A DNA stretch of 64,000 nt. Source: Flavobacterium arcticum. Lineage in GTDB: Bacteria > Bacteroidota > Bacteroidia > Flavobacteriales > Flavobacteriaceae. Below are positions 55,636 to 64,000 of the stretch, piece by piece. Location of the stretch: assembly GCF_003344925.1 (NCBI RefSeq), contig NZ_CP031188.1, positions 124,001 to 188,000 of the forward strand, given 5' to 3'. The first letter of the stretch is position 1, and every line of letters begins with the position of its first letter. The translations under genes and the position numbers were made by a program. Below the pieces are notes generated by a model. That model did no database searches. It was not told the DNA's origin and saw nothing but the letters and a program-made list of their open reading frames with translations.

Positions 55636-56778
55636 CTATCCTTTTAATAGATTTCTAGATATAACAAGTTTCTGTATCTCTGTAGTACCTTCACCTATAG
55701 TGCATAGTTTAGAGTCTCTATAGAACTTCTCAACTGGATAATCTTTGGTATAACCATATCCACCATGTATTTGTACTGCTTCGTTAGAAACACGCACACA
55801 TACCTCTGATGAGTACATTTTACCCATTGCTCCAGCAACAGTCATTTTTCTATTATTATTTTTAAGATAAGCTGCTTTATGTAATAACAATTCTGATGCT
55901 TCTATCTCAGTAGCCATATCAGCAAGTTTAAATGCTATACCTTGGAAGCTGCTTATTGGTTGCCCAAACTGGTGACGCTCTTTAGAGTATTTAAGAGCTG
56001 CTTCATAAGCTCCTTTAGCAATACCTAATGATAAAGCCCCAATAGATATACGACCACCATCTAATATTTTCATAGCTTGAATAAAACCATCTCCTACTTC
56101 GCCAAGTCTATTAGCATCAGGAATACGACAGTTGTCAAATATAAGTTCGGCAGTTTCGCTGGCGCGCATACCTAATTTATCTTCTTTTTTACCACTGGTA
56201 AAACCTTCCATTCCTTTTTCGAAAACAAAAGCAGTCATACCGCGAGAATCTCCTTTTTCTCCTGTACGCACTATAACTACTGCAATATCTCCTGATTTTG
56301 CATGTGTAATAAAGTTTTTAGCTCCGTTTACTACCCAGTAATCACCATCTTTTACAGCTGTAGTATTCATACCACCTGCATCAGATCCTGTATTGTGCTC
56401 TGTTAATCCCCAAGCACCAATATGCTCGGCAGTTGCTAATTTTGGTATCCATTTCTTTTTTTGCTCTTCGTTAGCAAATGTAAGAATATGGTTAGTACAA
56501 AGCGAGTTGTGTGCCGCAACTGATAACCCTATAGACGGATCTACTTTTGATATCTCTTCTACTATGGTAATATACTCATGGTAACCTAAGCCTGAACCAC
56601 CTAATTCTTCGGGTACAAGAACACCCATAAAGCCCATTTCTCCTAATTTTTTAAATAAATCTACTGGGAAAAATTGTGTATCATCCCATTCTCTCATAAA
56701 TGGACGGATATGCTGCTCTGCAAAATCCCTGATTGACTGTGCAATCATTGTCTGTGTTTCGCTATAGTCGAAGTTCAT
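55636..56778 (-). CDS. Acyl-CoA dehydrogenase
   Basis: 380 residues, the usual length of short- and medium-chain enzymes. LVPEELGGSGLGYHEY, WGLTEHNTGSDAGGMNTTAV (FAD-binding loop) and the C-terminal IHGGYGYTKDYPVEKFYRD and GEGTTEIQKL with the catalytic Glu in GEGT are present. It oxidises acyl-CoA to enoyl-CoA with FAD and passes electrons to ETF. Substrate length is not clear; related enzymes act on butyryl-CoA or branched-chain acyl-CoA. The next gene upstream on this strand, at 16 bases, is the HhH protein. Confidence 0.92.
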   Translation of the reverse strand: MNFDYSETQTMIAQSIRDFAEQHIRPFMREWDDTQFFPVDLFKKLGEMGFMGVLVPEELGGSGLGYHEYITIVEEISKVDPSIGLSVAAHNSLCTNHILTFANEEQKKKWIPKLATAEHIGAWGLTEHNTGSDAGGMNTTAVKDGDYWVVNGAKNFITHAKSGDIAVVIVRTGEKGDSRGMTAFVFEKGMEGFTSGKKEDKLGMRASETAELIFDNCRIPDANRLGEVGDGFIQAMKILDGGRISIGALSLGIAKGAYEAALKYSKERHQFGQPISSFQGIAFKLADMATEIEASELLLHKAAYLKNNNRKMTVAGAMGKMYSSEVCVRVSNEAVQIHGGYGYTKDYPVEKFYRDSKLCTIGEGTTEIQKLVISRNLLKG

Positions 56779-56794
56779 TTTTATACCTTTTATT

Positions 56795-58096
56795 TTAGAA
56801 TTTCAAATATAAGGCAATTATTTTTTCTTTTTCAACAGGAAAACCATTAATTTTTGTTAATTCTTCAATATTACCTATTCTTCCTTGTACCTTTCTTTTT
56901 GCAATTATATTACTTGCAATAGTTTCATTAAAATAAGGAAAAGAGCTCAATTCATTTAATGATGCTGTATTGATATTTATTGTTTTAACCCTTGGTTTCC
57001 CTACAACTGTAAAACGTTTTTTAAGCTCTTCGTTAGTGTTAGGTGTATAATCTCTAAAATCAAAATCGTCCATTTGTTCCATGCTTACGTAAGCACCAAG
57101 CTGTTCCCTTCTTTCTAATATCCGTTTTGAATATACAGGACCTATTCCGTAAATAGCTATTAACTGATCGGCAGTAGCTTTATTAATATCTATTACTGCC
57201 GCATTATTCTTTTTATTTACCCAATCTGGAAACTTAAAGTAAGGTGATATCGCTTTCAATAAGCTATCAGATACTTTTGTTACCTCCTGAAATTCTTCAG
57301 CACTATTTACATACTTGTTTTTTGCCCTAAAATCTCTAATTCGCTTTAACTCTTTTGAAGATAAACCAATCAGTTGTGCTTTAAAATCGGATATGTAATT
57401 AGGGTTAAAAGGATAAATCTCTACAGTCTTATTCTGTCTTTCTGTTACCCAATCGGGGAATTTAAAATAGGGTTCTATCTTTTTTAAGCGGCTGTCCGAT
57501 ATTTTTGTAACCTCCTGAAAATCTTTAGCACTATTTATATATTTATTCGTTTTACGAAATTTACGAATACGTGCTAGTTCTTGTTTTGATAAACCTATTA
57601 GCTTTGCTTTATAGTCCGATATATAGTTTGGGTTAAATGGATATATCTTTGCCCCCCTCTTCCCTTTCTTATTTTTAACCCAACTGGGGAATTTAAAATA
57701 AGGTGCTATCTTTTCTAAAAGACTATCCGATACTTTTGTGACTTCCTGAAATTCTTCGGCACTATTTACATACTTTTTCGTTTCCCTAAATTTGTGAAGC
57801 CTGTCTATTTCGGCATTACTCATCCCTAATGTATAGCCCTTATAATCGGTAATATAATTGGGATTAAAAGGGTATATTTTATAGGCTGCTTTAGCTTTTC
57901 GGGCTTTTAGAGTATCTATTTGAGTTTGTAAGGCTAACCACTCTTTTTGTTCTTCAGATTGTCTTGCTTCACTCTGCCAATTGCGAGAAGTTGTAACAAA
58001 ATAAGTAGCTTGTACAACTATTATAAGTAATAATAATGCTACGATGCCTTTGCGCTGCCCTTTTGTATAGTGAAAGAAAAAACGGAATGGCTGCAT
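56795..58096 (-). CDS. Helix-hairpin-helix protein with triplicated module
   Basis: 433 residues. A short cytoplasmic start, one membrane span (GIVALLLLIIVVQATYFV) and a charged linker precede three copies of a module of about 75 residues. Each copy begins YPFNPNYI-DYK or -DFK and ends VTKVSDSLL-I-PYFKFPDWV (about 75-140, 150-215, 226-292). The last about 140 residues are two helix-hairpin-helix units like ComEA (DINKATADQLIAIYGIGPVY; NINTASLNELSSFPYFNETI). The modules are HhH-like, suggesting DNA binding outside the inner membrane, for example in uptake. This is inferred from the fold only. Confidence 0.82.
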   Translation of the reverse strand: MQPFRFFFHYTKGQRKGIVALLLLIIVVQATYFVTTSRNWQSEARQSEEQKEWLALQTQIDTLKARKAKAAYKIYPFNPNYITDYKGYTLGMSNAEIDRLHKFRETKKYVNSAEEFQEVTKVSDSLLEKIAPYFKFPSWVKNKKGKRGAKIYPFNPNYISDYKAKLIGLSKQELARIRKFRKTNKYINSAKDFQEVTKISDSRLKKIEPYFKFPDWVTERQNKTVEIYPFNPNYISDFKAQLIGLSSKELKRIRDFRAKNKYVNSAEEFQEVTKVSDSLLKAISPYFKFPDWVNKKNNAAVIDINKATADQLIAIYGIGPVYSKRILERREQLGAYVSMEQMDDFDFRDYTPNTNEELKKRFTVVGKPRVKTININTASLNELSSFPYFNETIASNIIAKRKVQGRIGNIEELTKINGFPVEKEKIIALYLKF

Positions 58097-58107
58097 TATG
58101 GTCTATT

Positions 58108-58335
58108 TTATAAGTCGAATACTGAAGTTCGTTTTGTGTAAACCATATCTTTCAGGCGCAGCCAAAAAGCCAGTGTTAGATACACGCCAAACCAAAGCCC
58201 TACCGTTACAAACGAGATATAGATAAAAAACAAACGCACATTAGTAGCTCGCATACCTAACCTATCGGCAAGGCGCGACGATACATGAAAGCCGTTGCGC
58301 TCAAAAAAGTGACGTATTTTAGTTACAAATGACAT
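58108..58335 (-). CDS. PspC-domain protein
   Basis: 75 residues. GFHVSSRLADRLGMRATNVR is the PspC cytosolic motif and FFIYISFVTVGLWFGVYLTL a membrane span. PspC domains act in envelope-stress signalling, but many small family members have no known role. It lies 11 bases before the HhH gene and is probably co-transcribed with it. Confidence 0.85.
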   Translation of the reverse strand: MSFVTKIRHFFERNGFHVSSRLADRLGMRATNVRLFFIYISFVTVGLWFGVYLTLAFWLRLKDMVYTKRTSVFDL

Positions 58336-58406
58336 TACTTGTTTTTTATATTATAAATTACGTTTTCAAATTTACACAATCCTGTTTAGGGTACATCAAA
58401 AAAAAA

Positions 58407-59675
58407 TTACTTTTTCAGTAACTCCAGCCCTATACTGCATTGCATACAGCGTTTATTATTACAATATTCATTTTTAAGCTGTAACAAAGCCTGTGTATCA
58501 TACGCCGAGGTAACAGGTATTTTATAGTGTTTAAATTTTTCTATAATAGAATTTTTTTCGGGTGGCAGTTGTTGTAACAACTGCAATAACTCTTCACTCG
58601 TTTCTTCTCCCCTGCTTTTGGCATAGGCAAATCTAAATGGAATAACAGTGTTTATAATCAAAAGGTCGATAAACGATTTGGTAAGTGCTTTTCGCTTTTT
58701 TGAGCTTTCTTTATCAAATGTGTAATGGGTTTGCCAATATGATGATACTGTTATAGAAAATATTTTATAAATATCCTCGACAGTGTTGAGCGTTATAATT
58801 TTCGAGAACAAATTTTGATGAACATGGTAGAGTTGCGCCAATTGTGATAATCGTATCGTAGGGAAATTATCTGGGCGATGTCTAAAAAACTCAGGTTTAT
58901 TAATGTGTACTAATTCTAAACGGTGCTTGGTAACTATATAATTATATCTTGTAATAAGATCTTTTGGGTAAAAATCTTCGCACTTATCATCCAGAAGCCC
59001 TGTGCTCCCCATTAGTAATGCTTCTAAATTCTCTACTTCAAAACTTTCTTTGCGTACTACACTAAAAGGCAATGATTTTGCCATAGCATAAAACGTATCA
59101 CCATTAATATTTAACCCAAAGTTCTTTGCGAGAAAACAAAACAATACCGCTTCCCAATCGCCATTAGTTGCTGCCGCGAGCTGTACTATAGGCAATGCTT
59201 TGCGTTCTAACCGTTCAAAAAATAAACGTTCTTTCCAATTTTCTAATACAAAACTGTTAAGTGTTTCTAGTTCTTTTTCGCAGTAAATCCAAGTTTTAGC
59301 TGATGATAGTGCATTGTAATTATTGAGTACCTGAGCCTCTACATAATTTTTTAATTCTAAAACGGGTATCTCGGTGGTATCTTGACGTATTACCTCCGTA
59401 TCATGTTCCCACACTACGTGTAGTATTACATTATCATAAGCGGCATCGCGTTCGTGACTGTGTAAATACCAGTCGGATGACTTGATGTGTATTTCTACAT
59501 TTCCTGCCCAAGTTTGGCTACCGATACGCAGTTGTGCATTGAAAAAATCAGGACCCGATTGCTGTAAATATTGCCCCGAGTTTATAATTTCGATAGGTTC
59601 GCCCTTTACAGTGGTTAAATTTTGTATATCAAATTTTTTAAACTGCCAGATATGGTGGAGGAAGTCTTCTTTCAT
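58407..59675 (-). CDS. DUF2851 family protein
   Basis: 422 residues, a recognised Bacteroidota family: IWQFKKFDIQNLTTVKGEPI, SGPDFFNAQLRIGSQTWAGN, VEIHIKSSDWYLHSHERDAA and VILHVVWEHD are its signature, and the C-terminus holds a CNNKRCMQCSIG cysteine cluster. The first part resembles a PD-(D/E)XK-like or sandwich fold, and CxxxxCxxC may bind metal. The function is unknown. Genes on both sides run in the same direction. Confidence 0.88.
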   Translation of the reverse strand: MKEDFLHHIWQFKKFDIQNLTTVKGEPIEIINSGQYLQQSGPDFFNAQLRIGSQTWAGNVEIHIKSSDWYLHSHERDAAYDNVILHVVWEHDTEVIRQDTTEIPVLELKNYVEAQVLNNYNALSSAKTWIYCEKELETLNSFVLENWKERLFFERLERKALPIVQLAAATNGDWEAVLFCFLAKNFGLNINGDTFYAMAKSLPFSVVRKESFEVENLEALLMGSTGLLDDKCEDFYPKDLITRYNYIVTKHRLELVHINKPEFFRHRPDNFPTIRLSQLAQLYHVHQNLFSKIITLNTVEDIYKIFSITVSSYWQTHYTFDKESSKKRKALTKSFIDLLIINTVIPFRFAYAKSRGEETSEELLQLLQQLPPEKNSIIEKFKHYKIPVTSAYDTQALLQLKNEYCNNKRCMQCSIGLELLKK

Positions 59676-59728
59676 TTTGCTGTTGGATTGCAGCTAAAAT
59701 AAAGAAATTTATAAAATACTCCGTAATT

Positions 59729-60241
59729 TTATAAATGTAATTTCATCTGATTATCATGCAATATATACAACTTAGCACACGCTCGTGCATCGGATAATGC
59801 TTCATGGTGATTTAAAGCTATCCCGTTACGGTCGCTACAGGCTTTAAGGTTAGCGGGTTTATACCCTTTGGCTCTATATATTCGGCAGGTACATTCCCAC
59901 TTGTCAGCTATTTCTAGTTCGTCATAATACAAGCCATACCAGCGCATGGTTTTAGCAAGTACATTACGGTCAAAAGCTTCATTGTGAGCCACAATTTTCC
60001 TACCAAACAAACGCTTGTGTATTTCGGGGTATAAGTCATCAAACATAGGCTTATCTAATGTTTCAACAGGCTTTATACCATGTACCATTATATTGCGATA
60101 CCAATATTCATTATTAGGTGGCTGAATGAGGGTATAGTATTCTTCAGTGATAATACTATCCTCTACAGTCACAATACCCACAGCACAGGCACTATGTGAA
60201 TGCCCTGTTGCGGTTTCGAAGTCTATAGCAGTAAATGTCAT
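59729..60241 (-). CDS. DnaQ-like 3'-5' exonuclease (DEDDh)
   Basis: 170 residues. Exo I is FTAIDFETATGHS (Asp7, Glu9), Exo II is VAHNEAFDRNVLAKTM, and Exo III is NHHEALSDARACAKLY with His and Asp. It is a stand-alone exonuclease domain related to the DNA polymerase III epsilon subunit, with no clamp-binding tail visible. It could act in proofreading, repair or RNA turnover. Confidence 0.9.
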   Translation of the reverse strand: MTFTAIDFETATGHSHSACAVGIVTVEDSIITEEYYTLIQPPNNEYWYRNIMVHGIKPVETLDKPMFDDLYPEIHKRLFGRKIVAHNEAFDRNVLAKTMRWYGLYYDELEIADKWECTCRIYRAKGYKPANLKACSDRNGIALNHHEALSDARACAKLYILHDNQMKLHL

Positions 60242-60251
60242 GTATAAAAAG

Positions 60252-60273
60252 AAAAAGAGCCCTAAGGCTCTTT
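60252..60273 (-). terminator. Terminator after the cystathionine-beta-synthase-like gene
   Basis: Arms AAAGAGCC and GGCTCTTT with a 4-base loop. On the minus strand a T-rich run (TTTTTCTTTTT) follows. It lies directly before the exonuclease ATG (60241). Confidence 0.8.
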
Positions 60274-60292
60274 AAATATAATAAATTATTAT

Positions 60293-61654
60293 TTATTTGA
60301 TAGCACCAATAATATCATATTTGGTAATAATATGGTGTTTACCATTACCTAAATCTACCAATACAGCTTGGTTATCTTTATTTATTAGCTTCGCTATTTC
60401 TTCTATAGCTGCATTAGCGTTTACTATTGGGTAAGGTCTACCCATTACTTCTTTTATAGGTTTCTCGGCAATGTCTTTGTTTTCCACATAACTTCTAAAT
60501 AAATCTGCTTCATCTACAGATCCTACAAAACCTGTAATATCCATAACAGGAATTTGCGATATTTTATATTTACGCATTCTTTCAATAGCGTGTGACACTA
60601 ACTCCTCTGTACGTACTACTACAAGTGGGGTATCTACATGCTCTTTAATTAAGTCTTCTGCTTTTGTAGGCTCGTCTTCAAGAAAACCACGCTCACGCAT
60701 CCAGTCATCATTAAACATTTTACCTACATAACGACTACCACTATCGTGGAATAATACTACAACTACGTCTTCAGGTTTAAACTGCTCTTTTAATTGCAAT
60801 AATCCTTTAATTGCAGCACCCGCAGAGTTACCCACAAAGATTCCTTCTTCCATTGCTATTTTACGCGTATATACAGCAGCATCCTTATCGGTTACTTTTG
60901 TAAAACCATCTATTAAAGAAAAGTCTACATTTTTAGGTAAAATATCTTCGCCAATACCTTCGGTTATATAAGAATAAATTTCGTTCTCGTCAAAAACACC
61001 AGTTTCATGATATTTTTTAAATACAGAACCATAGGTATCTATACCCCATATTTTAATATTCGGGTTTTTCTCTTTAAGATATTTCCCTACGCCTGATATC
61101 GTTCCTCCTGTACCAACACCTACAATAAAGTGAGTTATTTTACCCTCTGTTTGTTCCCAAATTTCAGGACCTGTCTGCTCATAGTGTGCTGTAGCATTCG
61201 ATGGGTTATCATACTGGTTTACATACCAAGAATTTGGTGTCTCTGTAGACAAACGCTTTGACACGGAATAGTACGAACGTGGATCGGTAGGATCTACATC
61301 GGTTGGGCACACCACAACCTTAGCTCCTACTGCCCTTAATATATCCATTTTTTCTTTAGACTGTTTATCAGAAATTACGCAAATAAGTTTATAGCCTTTT
61401 ACAATAGCAGCAAGCGCAAGCCCCATACCTGTATTACCAGATGTTCCTTCTATTATAGTACCTCCAGGTTGTAACCTGCCATCTGCCTCTGCATCTTCTA
61501 TCATTTTAACCGCCATTCTATCTTTTACAGAGTTGCCAGGGTTAAAAGTTTCTACTTTTGCCAGTACCAGAGCATCTACATCTTGTGTAACTTTATTAAG
61601 TTGTACAAGTGGTGTATTACCTATGGTTTCTAGTATGTTTTTTGCGTATTTCAT
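60293..61654 (-). CDS. Cystathionine beta-synthase-like PLP enzyme with CBS pair
   Basis: 453 residues from the ATG at 61654 (MKYAKNILETIGNTPLVQLN); an upstream in-frame start at 61690 would add 12 residues not found in homologues. The PLP lysine is Lys44 in NPGNSVKDR, and GTSGNTGMGLA and GVGTGGTISGVGKYL bind the cofactor and substrate. A C-terminal pair of CBS domains (about 330-453) is present. It likely condenses serine and homocysteine, or acts as a cysteine synthase; the CBS pair points to the former. CBS domains may sense adenosyl ligands. Confidence 0.88.
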   Translation of the reverse strand: MKYAKNILETIGNTPLVQLNKVTQDVDALVLAKVETFNPGNSVKDRMAVKMIEDAEADGRLQPGGTIIEGTSGNTGMGLALAAIVKGYKLICVISDKQSKEKMDILRAVGAKVVVCPTDVDPTDPRSYYSVSKRLSTETPNSWYVNQYDNPSNATAHYEQTGPEIWEQTEGKITHFIVGVGTGGTISGVGKYLKEKNPNIKIWGIDTYGSVFKKYHETGVFDENEIYSYITEGIGEDILPKNVDFSLIDGFTKVTDKDAAVYTRKIAMEEGIFVGNSAGAAIKGLLQLKEQFKPEDVVVVLFHDSGSRYVGKMFNDDWMRERGFLEDEPTKAEDLIKEHVDTPLVVVRTEELVSHAIERMRKYKISQIPVMDITGFVGSVDEADLFRSYVENKDIAEKPIKEVMGRPYPIVNANAAIEEIAKLINKDNQAVLVDLGNGKHHIITKYDIIGAIK

Positions 61655-61739
61655 TTGTAATTTTATTGTCTTTATAAAAAATTTAAGCAAAGATATTATA
61701 TCTCTTGCAAAGAAAATAATGAATTTCCTGTCTTAACTG

Positions 61740-63698
61740 TTATGTAAAGAAATCCCATATTACGCCAAACCTTATTGTAAAGTCACGATAAGGTTGGTTA
61801 GGCGCCGAATAATAGTTATACCCAGAAAAGCCTGAATTAAAATGTTCTGCTTTTAAAAACACCCTAAACGTTTGTATTTTGGCATTAATAAAGAAGTCCA
61901 TTAACGGATAATCGCCTATTTTCTTTTTCTCTTGTATATAAAATTCACCAATAACTGGATTATAATCATTCGCATAATACTTAGAGAAATACTGGAAAGT
62001 AATACCTGTTTGAATGTATAGTGCATTTTTAAAGAAATGGTCTGAGAAGTATAACGTATTCCTTGTCACAAATTTTGGCACATTAAGAATATTCTCTGAT
62101 TGATCAACTTGTTGATACAATACGGTATTATCTAAAGCAAGTTTCCAAAACTTAAACTCTTTATTTATTTTTAATGATAAATAGTTAATAGTATTATCAT
62201 ATTGTTTAGGACTCACTTCTAATCTAGTAACTTCGTCATCCTCTGTATTTACAACATCATCACTAAAATATAACTGATCTTTCAACACGCTATATTGTAG
62301 CGATGCCGAAATCCATTGTGTTTTTGCTTCTACTTCAAAGTTGTTTATTTTTTCATTATTGAAATTCTCACTCCAATTGTATTCCTCATAATCACTTTGA
62401 AAAAGTCTAAAATTAAGATTAGGCAGTTTATTCATGTTTTGATATCGAAGAAAAACACTGTTCCTTTCATCAAAAGTATATCGTGCTGATGCATCGATAT
62501 TGGCAAGCGATTGGTCGGTAATGGAGTTAGAAATTAAAATGCTCCCTTTCCATTTGTCTTTTTGATAGCTATAACGGGCACCATAAGTATTAATTCTATC
62601 ACTTACTTTATTTGGTATATCAATAGTACCATCAGGATATAACACAATACTATTATAGTAATAATTATAATTATAATCTTCTACATAAAACTCAAGATCA
62701 CCTATAGTTTCGTTAGAATAAGCCGCTCCAAACATATTATACATTTTGTTGTACTTAGTTTTATCGTTGATAGATGATGTAAGTGCACGTCCGAAACGAT
62801 CAGACGGTGTTGGCTGGGTATATTCGAAAGATTTATTTTCGTAATTAAATCTATGGTGTAGCACTATGCTATTAGGATTACTTTTACTAAGTCTAAAAGT
62901 GTGATCTATAAAGTAGCGATTACCTTTAAGCAATGATGTTGCATCATTGAGATATACTTCAAGTCGAGCGCGTTCATCATATGGAGCTTCACTACTCTCA
63001 AAATTTTCGGTATTTACAATACCTCCATTTTCTTGATTAGAAAAATCCTGAACTGTCATGTGTAGCCTTAGTATATAACGTCTATCAGTAGTATTATAAC
63101 TGGTAATAAATCTAAAGTTACCGTTACTAGATAGCGAGTTTATATATTTACCTATAGAGCGCAAACCTTTGTAACCAATAGCTAGATTTAAATTCTCGGA
63201 TGTATTTACTGTTATAGAAGCGTCTAGTATTTGACCTTGCTCTAAAACTGAACGATAAAACAAATCGGTAAACGGTGTGGCAACATGATAGTAATTTATA
63301 TCATTAACTTCCATGTATGCAAAATGTTTTGCTGTAAAACCAAACTCAGGAAAAGGAGAATAATCCTTTAAGCCATAATCAAGGGTATTATAGGTTTGTC
63401 CTATATTATGAAATGGTAATAAACCGAATATATCTTTACGTAAATAGTTTTCAGTATACTCCTTTTGTATTGTTAACGACGTATCAATATAAGTAGTATC
63501 TCGCTCAATACTGATAATTTTATACATATCAATAGTAGCAATACTATCTGAAACAGTAGGTACTGTAGTTGTTCTATTATTTTTAGATACACTAGTAGTA
63601 TCTGTAATGTTTCTGGAGTTTCTTTTTTGCAATACCTGACTAAAAACTATACAGGGTAGTAATAAAGAAAAACAAACTAAAATAAACTTCTTATACAT
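61740..63698 (-). CDS. Putative outer-membrane porin-like protein
   Basis: 652 residues from the ATG at 63698 (MYKKFILVCFSLLLPCIVFS-QV signal peptide); a TTG eight codons upstream is less likely. A linker rich in Thr/Ser/Asn is followed by beta strands with alternating aromatic residues (FGFTAKHFAYMEVNDINYYH, ANIDASARYTFDERNSVFLR) to the end FGVIWDFFT. This matches the putative porin family of Flavobacteriia, whose cargo is unknown. Spacing to the upstream genes suggests a single-gene unit. Confidence 0.83.
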   Translation of the reverse strand: MYKKFILVCFSLLLPCIVFSQVLQKRNSRNITDTTSVSKNNRTTTVPTVSDSIATIDMYKIISIERDTTYIDTSLTIQKEYTENYLRKDIFGLLPFHNIGQTYNTLDYGLKDYSPFPEFGFTAKHFAYMEVNDINYYHVATPFTDLFYRSVLEQGQILDASITVNTSENLNLAIGYKGLRSIGKYINSLSSNGNFRFITSYNTTDRRYILRLHMTVQDFSNQENGGIVNTENFESSEAPYDERARLEVYLNDATSLLKGNRYFIDHTFRLSKSNPNSIVLHHRFNYENKSFEYTQPTPSDRFGRALTSSINDKTKYNKMYNMFGAAYSNETIGDLEFYVEDYNYNYYYNSIVLYPDGTIDIPNKVSDRINTYGARYSYQKDKWKGSILISNSITDQSLANIDASARYTFDERNSVFLRYQNMNKLPNLNFRLFQSDYEEYNWSENFNNEKINNFEVEAKTQWISASLQYSVLKDQLYFSDDVVNTEDDEVTRLEVSPKQYDNTINYLSLKINKEFKFWKLALDNTVLYQQVDQSENILNVPKFVTRNTLYFSDHFFKNALYIQTGITFQYFSKYYANDYNPVIGEFYIQEKKKIGDYPLMDFFINAKIQTFRVFLKAEHFNSGFSGYNYYSAPNQPYRDFTIRFGVIWDFFT

Positions 63699-63754
63699 GA
63701 ATAGCCTTATAATACATAGCAAAGATAATTTTTTATACGTTAAAGCGCATAAAA

Positions 63755-63778
63755 AAACCCGCTTATATAAGCGGGTTT
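63755..63778. terminator. Terminator between the porin gene and the edge gene
   Basis: Arms AAACCCGCTT and AAGCGGGTTT (10 bp) with a 4-base loop. On the minus strand it is followed by TTTTTTT and ends the edge gene at 63809. Confidence 0.85.
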
Positions 63779-63808
63779 AATTTAAAACTGGTAATATATA
63801 AATATATA

Positions 63809-64000
63809 TTAGTTAGGATATATTCTATTAAGAACTACATTTTGGACACCAGTTGTTGTTGTACCAAAACGTAATTTAAAAGAAAGATCAATAACACCTT
63901 CACAAGCATCATAAGTACCTTCAATATCTCCTACATAAAAATCAGCTGCAACATCACCATTAAAGTAAAGGAAATTTTCTGAAAAATCAGGACCACTTAT
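63809..64000 (-). CDS. Unknown protein, C-terminal 63 residues (5' end beyond window)
   Basis: The frame is open from the edge to a TAA at 63809-63811. The residues include ISGPDFSENFLYFNGDVAAD and FYVGDIEGTYDACEGVIDLS and end VVLNRIYPN. The content is beta-rich with a single Cys, consistent with a secreted or lipid-anchored protein, but no family is recognised and the start is not visible. Confidence 0.65.
   Translation of the reverse strand: MSGPDFSENFLYFNGDVAADFYVGDIEGTYDACEGVIDLSFKLRFGTTTTGVQNVVLNRIYPN

Overview
The window is a stretch of chromosome from a member of the Bacteroidota, almost certainly family Flavobacteriaceae (Flavobacterium or a close relative). The evidence is the AT-rich sequence, PorP/SprF and T9SS type A sorting domains, -7 promoter boxes of the form TAnnTTTG, the near absence of Shine-Dalgarno sequences, and conserved flavobacterial gene blocks such as parA-parB-DUF5683-dapB-lepB and tuf-tRNA-Trp-secE-nusG-rplKAJL-rpoBC. 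Genus or species cannot be fixed from this alone. Almost everything looks like core genome. I see no rRNA, IS element, prophage, CRISPR array or integron, and no gene-free gap over 300 bases. The largest gaps, 12486-12723 and 14485-14738, hold at most promoter-like boxes.

Left part (1-14500): a truncated periplasmic PpiC-type chaperone; a PorE-like OmpA-family protein with its PorP/SprF partner (type IX secretion/gliding-type envelope proteins); release factor 3 on the opposite strand; a 1590-residue repetitive T9SS-secreted adhesin-like protein; a GH13 alpha-amylase homologue that has lost its catalytic triad; a small outer-membrane barrel; and a membrane-anchored AraC-type regulator.

Middle (14700-39150): an operon of uridine kinase, DivIC/FtsB-like division protein and both methylmalonyl-CoA mutase subunits; an acyltransferase, a beta-carbonic anhydrase, a P-type cation ATPase, the tiny ribosomal protein bTHX, a GyrI-like protein, tRNA-Pro, a dienoyl-CoA-reductase-like SDR and a HmuY-like T9SS protein; then the chromosome-partition/lysine/signal-peptidase block. 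On the minus strand follow mutL, two rhomboid proteases and an endonuclease/exonuclease/phosphatase protein. A DUF4041/T5orf172 nuclease-like gene sits between mutL and the RNA polymerase operon and is the best candidate for an accessory, possibly defence-related, gene.

Right part (39151-64000, nearly all minus strand): the transcription/translation superoperon, in transcription order rpsU, xerC, hpf, tRNA-Thr, tRNA-Tyr, tRNA-Thr, tuf, tRNA-Trp, secE, nusG, rplK, rplA, rplJ, rplL, rpoB, rpoC, DUF3467. Further right are an intact GH13 alpha-amylase lipoprotein, an acyl-CoA dehydrogenase, a helix-hairpin-helix protein with a triplicated module, a PspC protein, DUF2851, a DnaQ-like exonuclease, a cystathionine-beta-synthase-like enzyme, a putative porin and a truncated unknown gene.

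I did not find a clearly new multi-gene system. The most notable points are the perfect Shine-Dalgarno of rpsU in a genome that otherwise hardly uses them (consistent with bS21 autoregulation known in flavobacteria), the pseudo-amylase, strong hairpins in both rplL-rpoB and rpoB-rpoC gaps, promoters packed into terminators, the near-identical 222-bp repeats of the large secreted protein, and the triplicated module of the HhH protein.
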